Shown here one piece after another: positions 18,263-25,301 of a stretch of 32,723 bases of DNA. The notes below the pieces were generated by a model. It was not told where the DNA came from and did not search any database. It was given only the letters and a program-made list of their open reading frames with translations. The DNA is from Streptomyces phaeoluteigriseus (GTDB lineage: Bacteria; Actinomycetota; Actinomycetes; Streptomycetales; Streptomycetaceae). Numbering within the stretch: the stretch's first letter is position 1; each line of letters starts with the position of its first letter. The stretch spans positions 309,934-342,656 of the forward strand of contig NZ_MPOH02000019.1 in NCBI RefSeq assembly GCF_001896135.2. The letters run 5' to 3'. Position numbers and translations under genes: made by a program.

Positions 18263-18679
18263 GGCGTTCTCCGTATGACAGCTGGCGGTGGGGCGTCCCT
18301 GCCCCGGACGTTTGATCGATCTCTTGGCGTCAAGAGATCCACCAGCGGTCAGGCTATCGCGCATCCGCGACGGCGTACCTACGGGGCTGTGTGGCCCGTC
18401 CCACAGAGTGACACCGGTTTGCGGTTCCGTACGGCCGTCCGGGTACCCGGCCCCGGAGACGAGGAGGCGGCCGCCGGTCCGGGAGAGGGGGGAACCGAAC
18501 GGCCGCCGGTGGGGGTACCGGGTCGTGCCGGACTCCCGTGGGGGTTACGGTTCGCGTGCCCGCGGCGGAGCCGGGTATTCCTGCGAACGCGAGGTTTTCC
18601 CCTCGTGGCGCCCACCGGCTTACCCACTCCTTTTCCCGACTCGCGTGCGCAGCCCTCCGTCAGCCCGGGCCCAGGTCGC
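18263..18679. other. 417-bp gap upstream of mdh
   Basis: No supported gene. The part near mdh holds the 18318-18339 palindrome and must include the mdh promoter. The remainder (18380-18679) has GC-rich inverted segments such as GGGGGTACCGGG but nothing I recognise; open frames here are Arg/Pro/Gly-rich and have no ribosome site. Confidence 0.5.
18318..18339 (-). promoter_or_regulatory. Perfect 9-4-9 palindrome upstream of mdh
   Basis: Arms GATCTCTTG and CAAGAGATC flank GCGT, 56-77 bp upstream of the mdh start. On the mdh strand the right half contains TTGACG, a consensus-like -35 hexamer, so a bound protein would overlap the promoter. The two arms stand out from the GC-rich surroundings by their A/T content. 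Confidence 0.6.
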
Positions 18680-19555
18680 CTAGGTACAGGCCCGCTCCCC
18701 GGACGCCAGTTCCGCGCACGCGCGCATCTCGCCCGGCTCCCTCACCGCCACCATCGGGGTGTACGCGATCGTGTCGCCGACGGTGGTGACCTCGCCGCTC
18801 TGCTGCACCCGGCCCACGGTCACCCGGACCGTGTCCCCCTGTACCGCCCGGACGATCCGGCCCCAGGCGGCGGCACAGGTATCGCTGTAGCGAACCTCCA
18901 CCAGGGTCGTGCCGACGGTGATGCTGTCCGCCGTGGTGACGTGCCCGTCGCCGCACCCCGTCTCCTCCGGGTCCCTGCCGGTGCAGTCGGGGCCCGCGCA
19001 CAGCACGCCGGGCGGCAGGTCGCGGACGGGGGTGGCGGACGGGGCGGGCGTCCCGGCGGCGGTCCGGTTCCTCTCGGCGGGTCCGCCGTCGGTCAGGAAG
19101 AAGGCGCCCACGGCGACGATCACCACCCCGAGCGCGCCCGCGAGGAACATCGTGGGGCGCCGCGTGGGGCGGGCGACGGTGGGAGGCGGCTCAGCCGCAG
19201 GCGCCTCGGGGCCGGGCGCCGGGGCCGTCACCGTCCGGGCACCGGACAGGCGTACGGCCTCGGTGGCATTGTCGTGGCGCAGTTCCGAGCGGCTCCAGGC
19301 GCGCTCGGCCAGCTCCCACAAGGTGATCAGCGGGACCGGGTCGGTGCCGGTGACCTCGGCCAGGGCGACGACCGCGCCCTTGGGGGCGAGCAGCCGGCCG
19401 TTGAGGTAGCGCTCCCAGGACGTCCTGCCGTAGCCGGTGCGGTCGGCGAGCGTGGCGAGGCTCGAACCGTCGCCGTCCACGATCCGGCGCAGTCGCGCGA
19501 CGAACTCCCCCACCTGCGGGTCCAGTCCGTCCGGCAGATCCTTCCAGCGAGGCAT
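18680..19555 (-). CDS. XRE-type HTH membrane protein with DUF2690-like C-terminus
   Basis: A 291-residue protein with three parts. Residues 1-110 form a helix-turn-helix domain of the streptomycete XRE type (FVARLRRIVDG, SLATLADRTGYGRTSWERYL, then PKGAVVALAEVTG). Next come a Pro/Ala linker and one transmembrane helix (MFLAGALGVVIVAVGAFFL, about residues 155-175). The outer domain has six cysteines (for example GVLCAGPDCTG, ETGCGDG, RYSDTCAAAWGRI) and matches the DUF2690 pattern I know from such proteins. The arrangement suggests an inner DNA-binding or protein-binding head tethered to an outside disulphide-rich domain. Start ATG 19555 has GGAGG upstream; a longer form to 19672 is rejected for lack of a site. 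Function unknown. Confidence 0.8.
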   Translation of the reverse strand: MPRWKDLPDGLDPQVGEFVARLRRIVDGDGSSLATLADRTGYGRTSWERYLNGRLLAPKGAVVALAEVTGTDPVPLITLWELAERAWSRSELRHDNATEAVRLSGARTVTAPAPGPEAPAAEPPPTVARPTRRPTMFLAGALGVVIVAVGAFFLTDGGPAERNRTAAGTPAPSATPVRDLPPGVLCAGPDCTGRDPEETGCGDGHVTTADSITVGTTLVEVRYSDTCAAAWGRIVRAVQGDTVRVTVGRVQQSGEVTTVGDTIAYTPMVAVREPGEMRACAELASGERACT

Positions 19556-19757
19556 CGCTCCCCCTCCCTCCGCCGTGTCCCCCCGCGGCCACGGTAGCGC
19601 CCGCCGACGACCACGGCTCCCCCGGCGGGAGCGGTTCCCGGACCCGGGGCGACTGTGGCGTGGCGCGCACACGGTGGCGGAACGGTCACCGCTGTGCCAC
19701 AGCGAACGGCCAGGCGTTGAACAGGTGCTTCACGGTGAGGCAGCGTGGAACACGGCG

Positions 19758-19792
19758 GCGGCCCGTCCTTCTCGGGGGAGAGGACGGGCCGC
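19758..19792 (-). terminator. Stem-loop terminator after folD-DUF3017
   Basis: Perfect 12-bp arms GCGGCCCGTCCT and AGGACGGGCCGC with an 11-base loop, 21 bp beyond the DUF3017 stop. Confidence 0.8.
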
Positions 19793-19812
19793 CGTGCGCA
19801 CGGAGCGGACCG

Positions 19813-20358
19813 TCAGCCGTCGACCGTGAAGTGCAGGGTGTCCTTGAGGAAGGGGATCTGCAGCAACGGGTCGGGCTGGGCCATCAGCGCCAGCAGGACG
19901 ATCGCCGCGCCCAGCAGGCCGTACGTCGCGATGTCGGTGAAGCGGGAGCGGACGGCGAGCATGCCGACGCCGGGCAGCAGCCAGCGCAGGGCCGCGCCGC
20001 TGAGCAGGGCGGCGCCGATCAGGATCGTGCCGACGCGGAACTGGTCGAGGGCGGTCAGCAGCAGGCCCAGCGCGACCAGACCGAGGACGGCGAGTATCGG
20101 CCACTGCCGGGCGGGCGCGGGGGCGTCTCCCGGTGCGGCCCGGCCGCCGCCCTCGGGGCGGGCGGTGTCCCGCGTGAACCGGGGGAAGCGGCGCGTGGTC
20201 CGGCGCGGTATCCCGTCGGCGTCGGGCGCGCTGACCGGGTCGCGGACGACCGGCTCCGTGAACGCCCGCTCGTAGTCGGACGTGGGCGCGTCACCGTCGG
20301 CGTCGGTGCCGTCCGTACGGTCGCCGCGGTCGGGATGGATGCTCCGGTCAGCCGACAC
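19813..20358 (-). CDS. DUF3017-type small membrane protein
   Basis: A 181-residue protein with an acidic, hydrophilic N-terminal half (residues 1-85) and three hydrophobic segments: PILAVLGLVALGLLLTAL, GTILIGAALLSGAALRWLL and DIATYGLLGAAIVLLALMA. The C-terminal three-helix core fits the actinobacterial DUF3017 family, which I know as the regular neighbour of folD. Its GTG start at 20358 lies inside the folD reading frame, overlapping its end by 11 bp, so it is translationally coupled to folD. No enzymatic motif is present; its role, and why it follows folD, are unknown. The operon ends in a strong hairpin. Confidence 0.82.
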   Translation of the reverse strand: MSADRSIHPDRGDRTDGTDADGDAPTSDYERAFTEPVVRDPVSAPDADGIPRRTTRRFPRFTRDTARPEGGGRAAPGDAPAPARQWPILAVLGLVALGLLLTALDQFRVGTILIGAALLSGAALRWLLPGVGMLAVRSRFTDIATYGLLGAAIVLLALMAQPDPLLQIPFLKDTLHFTVDG

Positions 20359-21202
20359 TGCGCTCCGCCGCCTCGACCACGTTGACGAGCAGTTGGGCGC
20401 GGGTCATCGGGCCGACGCCGCCGGGGTTCGGGGAGATCCAGCCGGCCACCTCGCGGACGTCCGGGTGGACGTCACCCACGATCTTGCCCTCCGCGTTGCG
20501 GGAGACGCCCACGTCGAGGACGGCCGCACCCGGCTTGACGTCCTCGGCGCGGACCAGATGGGCGGAGCCCGCGGCGGCGACGATGATGTCCGCCCGCTTG
20601 AGATGCGCCGAGAGGTCACGGGTGCCGGTGTGGCACTGGGTGACCGTGGCGTTCTCGCTGCGCCGGGTCAGCAGCAGCGGCATCGAGCGGCCGATGGTCA
20701 CGCCGCGGCCGATGACGACGACCTCGGCGCCCTTGATCTCGACGCCGTGGCGGCGCAGCAGGGTCAGCACGCCGTTGGGGGTGCAGGGCAGCGGCGCGGG
20801 TTCGTTGAGCACGAGGCGGCCGAGGTTCGTCGGGTGCAGGCCGTCGGCGTCCTTCGCGGGGTCCATCAGTTCGAGGACGCGGTTCTCGTCGATGCCCTTG
20901 GGCAGCGGCAGCTGCACGATGTAGCCGGTGCAGGCCGGGTCCTCGTTCAGCTCGCGGACGACCGCCTCGATCTCCTCCTGCGTGGCCGTGCCGGGCAGCT
21001 CGCGCTGTATGGAGGCGATGCCCACCTGGGCGCAGTCGCGGTGCTTGCCGGCGACGTACTTCTGGCTGCCGGGGTCGTCCCCGACGAGGACCGTGCCGAG
21101 GCCGGGCGTGACGCCCTTCTCCTTCAGCGCCGCCACTCGGGCGGTCAGGTCCGACTTGATCTCGGCCGCGGTGGCCTTGCCATCGAGAATCTGGGCGGTC
21201 AT
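20348..21202 (-). CDS. folD: Bifunctional methylene-THF dehydrogenase / methenyl-THF cyclohydrolase
   Basis: Cytoplasmic enzyme converting 5,10-methylene-THF to 10-formyl-THF through the methenyl form, 284 residues, normal length. It has the catalytic Lys and Tyr in SQKYVAGKHRDC, the folate-binding YIVQLPLPKGID, KDADGLHPTNLGRL, CTPNGVLTLL and the NADP-binding loop VVIGRGVTIGRSMPLLL. In E. coli FolD that loop is GRSNIVGRP; here it reads GRGVTIGRSM, the form common in actinobacteria. The C-terminal PGGVGPMTRAQLL is intact. ATG 21202 has GGGAGG eight bases upstream. Its 10-formyl-THF product is the substrate for PurN and PurH encoded further right, and GlyA at the left supplies its substrate. 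Confidence 0.96.
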   Translation of the reverse strand: MTAQILDGKATAAEIKSDLTARVAALKEKGVTPGLGTVLVGDDPGSQKYVAGKHRDCAQVGIASIQRELPGTATQEEIEAVVRELNEDPACTGYIVQLPLPKGIDENRVLELMDPAKDADGLHPTNLGRLVLNEPAPLPCTPNGVLTLLRRHGVEIKGAEVVVIGRGVTIGRSMPLLLTRRSENATVTQCHTGTRDLSAHLKRADIIVAAAGSAHLVRAEDVKPGAAVLDVGVSRNAEGKIVGDVHPDVREVAGWISPNPGGVGPMTRAQLLVNVVEAAERSVG

Positions 21203-21484
21203 GGACCCATCCTCCCGGATGACGCCCTCCCGGTTCCAATCCGGGTGACTCCTCGGCCCGGCGCCGCTGAGCGGCCGGTACGACGATCACTCCGGGGGGT
21301 GATCCACGGGGTTGCACTTGCACAACGTCCCGGGTAACCGGCTGGACAACGAACCGGCCGCTGACGAACGATTGACGCTCAGTGCCGCGGGCAGTACGGG
21401 GGGACGCACCGCATCCGTACGACCTTCCTCCGCATGTGCCACGCGTCGTCCCCGCACGTCAGTGCACACGGAGGAAGGACCGCC
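21203..21484. promoter_or_regulatory. Divergent promoter region, folD and membrane protein gene
   Basis: This 282-bp intergenic region drives both directions. A TTGACG hexamer at 21372-21377 is followed 17 bp later by TACGGG, a weak -10, facing the membrane protein gene. At about 21312-21323 TTGCAC is directly repeated (TTGCACTTGCACAAC). GGAGGAAGG lies just before the plus-strand start. Confidence 0.4.
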
Positions 21485-22090
21485 ATGAGTTTCGGCGAGC
21501 CGAACAACCCCTACGGGCCGCCGCCCCAGCAGCCCCCGAACACCCCCGGCTACGGCGTCCCGCAGACCCCGTCGTACCCACAGCAGCCGTATCCGCAGCA
21601 GGCGTACCCGCAGCAGCCGTATCCGCCGCAGTACCCGGGCGGCCACCACCCCGGCGGCCCGGCGGAGATGCCGCGGCCGACCCGCGTCGCGCAGATCCTG
21701 GTGGGCGTGATCGCCCTGGCGCACGCGATCCTCGCCGGTGCGTACGTCTACTTCCTGACCCAGTGGGACGAGGTGATGACGGAGGCCGGCATCACCGGCG
21801 ACGCGGAGGCGGAGAGGTTCGCCGACCTGGGCAAGGGGGTCGTCGTCTTCTTCCTCGGCCTGGCCTCGGTGTTCGCGATACTCGGCCTGGTGCTGCTCCT
21901 CCAGTACGCCAAGGGCGGCAACACGGTGCGGGTGTGCTCGATCGTGTACAGCTCGTTCGCGATCGTCACCGGCATCTTCATGCTCGCGTACTGGGGTCTC
22001 GGTCTGCTCCTCATGGCGGTCTCCATCGTGGCGATCGTCCTGTCGGCGAAGCGCGAGAGCGCGGCCTGGTTCCAGCGCCCCCGCTACTGA
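21485..22090 (+). CDS. Small membrane protein with Pro/Gln/Tyr-rich N-terminus
   Basis: A 201-residue protein. Residues 1-60 are a cytoplasmic-type low-complexity tail rich in Pro, Gln and Tyr with YPQQPYPQQ-type repeats, common in actinobacterial membrane proteins that use it for interactions. Then come four hydrophobic segments: AQILVGVIALAHAILAGAYV, VVFFLGLASVFAILGLVLLL, ICSIVYSS-type sequence reading to IFMLAYWGLG, and LLLMAVSIVAIVLSA. ATG 21485 has a strong GGAGGAAGG site; an upstream ATG at 21434 is rejected. It stands alone, divergent from folD and followed by a hairpin. It resembles DUF4064-like or unnamed four-TM proteins; I cannot assign a function. Confidence 0.78.
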   Translation: MSFGEPNNPYGPPPQQPPNTPGYGVPQTPSYPQQPYPQQAYPQQPYPPQYPGGHHPGGPAEMPRPTRVAQILVGVIALAHAILAGAYVYFLTQWDEVMTEAGITGDAEAERFADLGKGVVVFFLGLASVFAILGLVLLLQYAKGGNTVRVCSIVYSSFAIVTGIFMLAYWGLGLLLMAVSIVAIVLSAKRESAAWFQRPRY

Positions 22091-22104
22091 TCTCCGGTGC
22101 CGCC

Positions 22105-22124
22105 CGGCCCTGAACCCCGGGCCG
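22105..22124 (+). terminator. Possible short terminator after the membrane protein gene
   Basis: Six-base arms CGGCCC and GGGCCG with an 8-base loop, 14 bp past the stop. It is short but well placed. Confidence 0.4.
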
Positions 22125-22758
22125 CACGCCACCGATCACGGGAGCGGCCGACCGGTCACGGCGGACGGTCGACCCGGTGGGGCGGACGGTCGACCCGGTA
22201 GGGCGGTCGGCCAGTCATGACGGGGCGGGCGGCCGGTCACGGTGGGGGTGGCCAGCCGTCATGGCTAGGGCGGTCGGCCGTCCATGACGGGGGCCCGACC
22301 CACGGCCGGACGCACGGCCCTCCATGCGGGCGGACAGCCCTCGTGGCGCGGGCGGACAGCCGGCGTGGCGGGGGCGCCCGATCCTCGCGGGGGCGGTCGG
22401 CCAGTCATGACGCGGGGAGTCCAACTCCACGACCGGACGCACGGCCCTCAATGCAGGGCGAACAGCCGTCATGGCAGGGCAGGCGGCCGTCATGGCATGG
22501 GGCGCCCGGTCCTCGTGGCAGGGGCGTCCCGCGTATCGCAAGGGCCGCCGCGCATCGCAGGGGCCGCCACCGATCTCGGCGGCCGCCGCGGAACTAGGGG
22601 CGCCCGGCCGGTCATCGGGGCGCCCGCCGTCATCCGTGCGCCGAACGGTTCGCGCCATTCACGCCGGCGGGACGTGTCGGACCCGCACGAAGGGGGACGC
22701 CGCCCCGGCGCGTCGCCCTACCCTGACTGCCGTACCGTCGGCCACGGGGAGACGCACC
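22125..22758. repeat. Repeat-rich gap upstream of the FHA gene
   Basis: About 630 bp without a credible gene, filled with decayed repeats. A unit of about 90 bp starting CCGGACGCACGGCCC at 22306 recurs at 22433 (period 127 bp). Inside the first unit GCGGGCGGACAGCC recurs at about 24-bp spacing. GGTCGACCCGGT is duplicated near 22170 and 22190, and CGGCCAGTCATGACG occurs twice (about 22207 and 22398). A 147-residue minus-strand frame across it is low-complexity and is rejected. The promoter for the FHA-kinase pair should lie in the last 100 bp. Confidence 0.7.
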
Positions 22759-23511
22759 TTGTACAGCATCATCGTGGTACCTCCGCCGACCGCCGAGGAC
22801 CCGCGAGGGGGCGGCCAGGTCCGGCTCGCGCCGGGCGAGCGGCTCACCTTCGGGCGGTCCGCGGCCGGCAACGATTTGCGCATCCCGCACGACGGGGTCT
22901 CCCGCAGAGCGGGTGAGATCACCGCGCAGGGTGCCTTCTGGATACTGAGCAACCTCTCCGGCCGGCACACGTACGTGGTGGAGAACCCCGAGGGCGCGGG
23001 CGAGCACATCAAGGTCGGGCCGGGCCGGCTCGACGCCCCCGTGCCGTTCGAGTTCTCGCGGATCGTGCTGCCCGCGGCCGGTGACCTGCTGTCGATCGAG
23101 GTGTGGGCGCCGCGCCACGACTACCGGCGCCTGGACGGCGTGGGGCCGGACGGCGACACCACCGCGCCCGCCTTCTCCGTGGACCGCACCAAGCGCTACT
23201 TCGCGGTGCTGGCCGCCCTGTGCCAGCCCCGGCTGCGCGGCGAACCGCACGCCCCGCTGCCCACGGTCGACCAGGTCGTGGACCGGCTGCGCCCCACCTG
23301 GCCGGCGGCCTCCCGCACCTCCGTCCAGTGGAACATCGACTACCTGGCCGTCAAGCTGCGGCTGAAGCCCGGCCCGGACACCGCGGACACCGGCCCGCGA
23401 CTCAACGGCAAGAAGGAGTCCCTGGTCTCCCTCGCCCTCCGCTTCGACCTGGTGCGCGAGGACGACCTGGTCGTCCTCGCGGGCTCCCCCGACAGACGGG
23501 CGGCGCGGTGA
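22759..23511 (+). CDS. FHA-domain protein with C-terminal winged-helix-like region
   Basis: A 250-residue cytoplasmic protein. Residues about 8-105 form an FHA phosphothreonine-binding fold: LTFGRSAAGNDLRIPHD carries the GR motif and GVSRRAGEI the Ser-Arg strand, then FWILSNLSG. The usual His of SxxH is replaced (SRRA), so ligand binding may be altered. Residues about 145-245 contain a helical region (RYFAVLAALCQPRL, PTVDQVVDRLRPTW, SVQWNIDYLAVKLRLK) that looks like a winged helix. The start is TTG: GGGGAG lies seven bases upstream and no ATG or GTG fits as well. Its TGA overlaps the kinase GTG (GTGA), so the two proteins are made together. I infer a phosphorylation-responsive partner or DNA-binding output of the kinase. 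Confidence 0.82.
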   Translation: MYSIIVVPPPTAEDPRGGGQVRLAPGERLTFGRSAAGNDLRIPHDGVSRRAGEITAQGAFWILSNLSGRHTYVVENPEGAGEHIKVGPGRLDAPVPFEFSRIVLPAAGDLLSIEVWAPRHDYRRLDGVGPDGDTTAPAFSVDRTKRYFAVLAALCQPRLRGEPHAPLPTVDQVVDRLRPTWPAASRTSVQWNIDYLAVKLRLKPGPDTADTGPRLNGKKESLVSLALRFDLVREDDLVVLAGSPDRRAAR

Positions 23512-25056
23512 CCGAGCCGTACGCCGTACCGGTGCCGACCGGCTACCGGGTGGGCGACTGGGAGGTGCGGGCCCCGCTGGCGACGGGCGCGTTCGGCAGC
23601 GTCTACGAGGCCCACCACACCGGCACGGACGACCGGCTGCCACGGACGGCGGCCCTGAAGTTCCTGCCCACGGGCACCAACACGCCCCGCCGACTGGCGC
23701 ATCTGCGCGACCTCGTCGAGCGGGAGGTGGAGCTGTACCGGCGGCTGAGCCACCCGCGGCTGATCCGCCTGTACGAGACGCTGACCGTCGACGACCCCGG
23801 CCGCCCCGGACTCGACGGCGCCACCGTCCTCGTCCTGGAGAAGGCGGAAGGCTCCCTGGCCGCGCTCCTCTCCCGCTCGCCCCGGCCCGCCGACGGGCCC
23901 CGGCTGCTCGCGCAGATCTGCGAGGGCCTCCACCAACTGCACGAGGCCGGCTGGGTGCACGGGGACCTGAAACCGGCCAATGTGCTGCTGATGCGGGACG
24001 GGTCGGTCCGCCTCGCCGACTTCAACATGGCCGCCGAACTCGAGGGCACCCACGCCTACACGCCGGCCTTCTCCACCCCCGACTACACCCCGCCCGAACT
24101 CCTGTGGTCCGAGATCGGCGAGCGTGGCCGCAGGATCCGCCCCTCCGCCGACGTATGGGCCTTCGGTGTCCTGGCCCACCTCGTCCTCACCCACGCCTTC
24201 CCGCTGCCCGGCGGCACCCCGACGGCCCGCCGGGACGCGGCCGCCGCCTACGCCCGCGGCACCGACGAGCTGCGCCTGTCCCCCCGGTTACCGGACCCCT
24301 GGCGGGACATCGTGCGGGACTGCCTGACCCGTACCCACGAAGGGCGCGTCACCGCCGGGGCGCTGCTGCGCCGGGTCGAGGCCGCCGTGGGCACCACGCC
24401 CCGGCCGCGCCGCCGTCCCCCGGCGGGCGACCGCGTTCGCCGCGGCGGGCGCCACGGTCGCGGCGGCCGTCCTCGGCTGGGGCGTCAGCGGCTGGGTGGC
24501 GGACGGCGGCGACGGGCCGGGCGGCCGGACCACCGGGAGTGCCACCGGGACGGCCGTACCGGCCGCCGAGCACGGCGCCTCCGAACTCCGTACCGACCGG
24601 GGCGTCCCCGCCGCCTACCGGCTGCTGATCGTCGAGACCGCGAACGACTGCAAGCAGGCTGACGTCACCTCCTCCCTGATCGCCGCGATGCTGAAGGTGG
24701 AGAGCGACTTCGACCCCGCCCTCTCCGACCCCGCCAAGGACGAGTACGGCATCGCCCGCTGGACCCCGAGCGTGCTGCGCTGGTGGATGAACGAGGACGG
24801 CACCCCCAACGAGACCGTGCCCTCGCCGCCCTTCCCGCCCGCCGAGTCGATCCCGGCCATGGGCAGGTACCTGTGCTGGATCGCGCCCCGCCTGGACCGC
24901 CGGCTGCCGGGCGACCGCCGGGTGCTGATCGCCGCCGCCTACCGGACCTCGTTCAAGAAGGTGAACGACACGGGCGGAGTTCCCCCGAAGTACCGCGACT
25001 ACGCCGCCCGCGTCGCCCACTACCTCAAGGAGTACACGCCGCCCGGCCGGAAGTGA
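23508..25056 (+). pseudogene. Membrane Ser/Thr kinase with outside lytic-transglycosylase-like domain, frameshifted
   Basis: Hanks-type protein kinase followed by a membrane helix and an extracellular muramidase-like domain, about 516 codons in all. Kinase: glycine loop TGAFGSVYEA, ATP Lys in AALKFLP, Glu in REVELYRRL, catalytic loop HGDLKPANVLL (H151, D153, K155) with Gly in place of Arg, metal site DFN instead of DFG (D171), and TPDYTPPEL. The sequence then changes frame between about 24405 and 24440, beside CCCCCGGCGGG; removing one base (or adding two) joins ATAFAAAGATVAAAVLGWGV, a transmembrane helix, to the outer domain. That domain has IAAMLKVESDFDP (candidate catalytic Glu) and DEYGIARWTPSVL, as in SLT-type transglycosylases. 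Start GTG overlaps the FHA stop. The downstream frame is well conserved, so the break may be a sequencing error. Confidence 0.85.
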
Positions 25057-25172
25057 CCCTGACACATCCGAGGTACCCGTCGGCCTCCTGCACCCCCACT
25101 GTGGAACCACCGCACCGCGAGACCTGCGGCGACCGGAGACCCACGGGGGAACGGACCCCCCAAGGGAACGGT

Positions 25173-25204
25173 GGGAACGGGGGAAACGGGGAACGGGGGA
25201 CGGG
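25173..25204 (+). other. G-quadruplex-like tract after the kinase gene
   Basis: Five runs of three to five G separated by AAC, AAAC, AAC and AC within 32 bases, on the kinase mRNA strand, 117 bp past its stop and 46 bp before the shared terminator hairpin. The run pattern is regular, close to a GGGGAAC repeat. Confidence 0.6.
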
Positions 25205-25249
25205 CTGCCCCGAGCCGCCGGGCGCTGACGGCGGTGGCAGACGGACAAA

Positions 25250-25284
25250 GGCGGGCGGTCCGGCACAGTGCCGGACCGCCCGCC
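25250..25284. terminator. Bidirectional terminator between kinase and purH
   Basis: Perfect 15-bp arms GGCGGGCGGTCCGGC and GCCGGACCGCCCGCC with a 5-base loop, 17 bp beyond the purH stop. It serves convergent transcription from both sides. Confidence 0.88.
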
Positions 25285-25301
25285 CTCGCGTTCCGCGTCG
25301 A

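Noticed and set aside
18288..18683. A 131-residue plus-strand frame upstream of mdh
   Set aside because: Arg/Pro-rich, lacks a ribosome site and runs into the next gene's end.
22215..22658. A 147-residue minus-strand frame upstream of the FHA gene
   Set aside because: It spans decayed repeats and encodes low-complexity Arg/Pro/Ala sequence.
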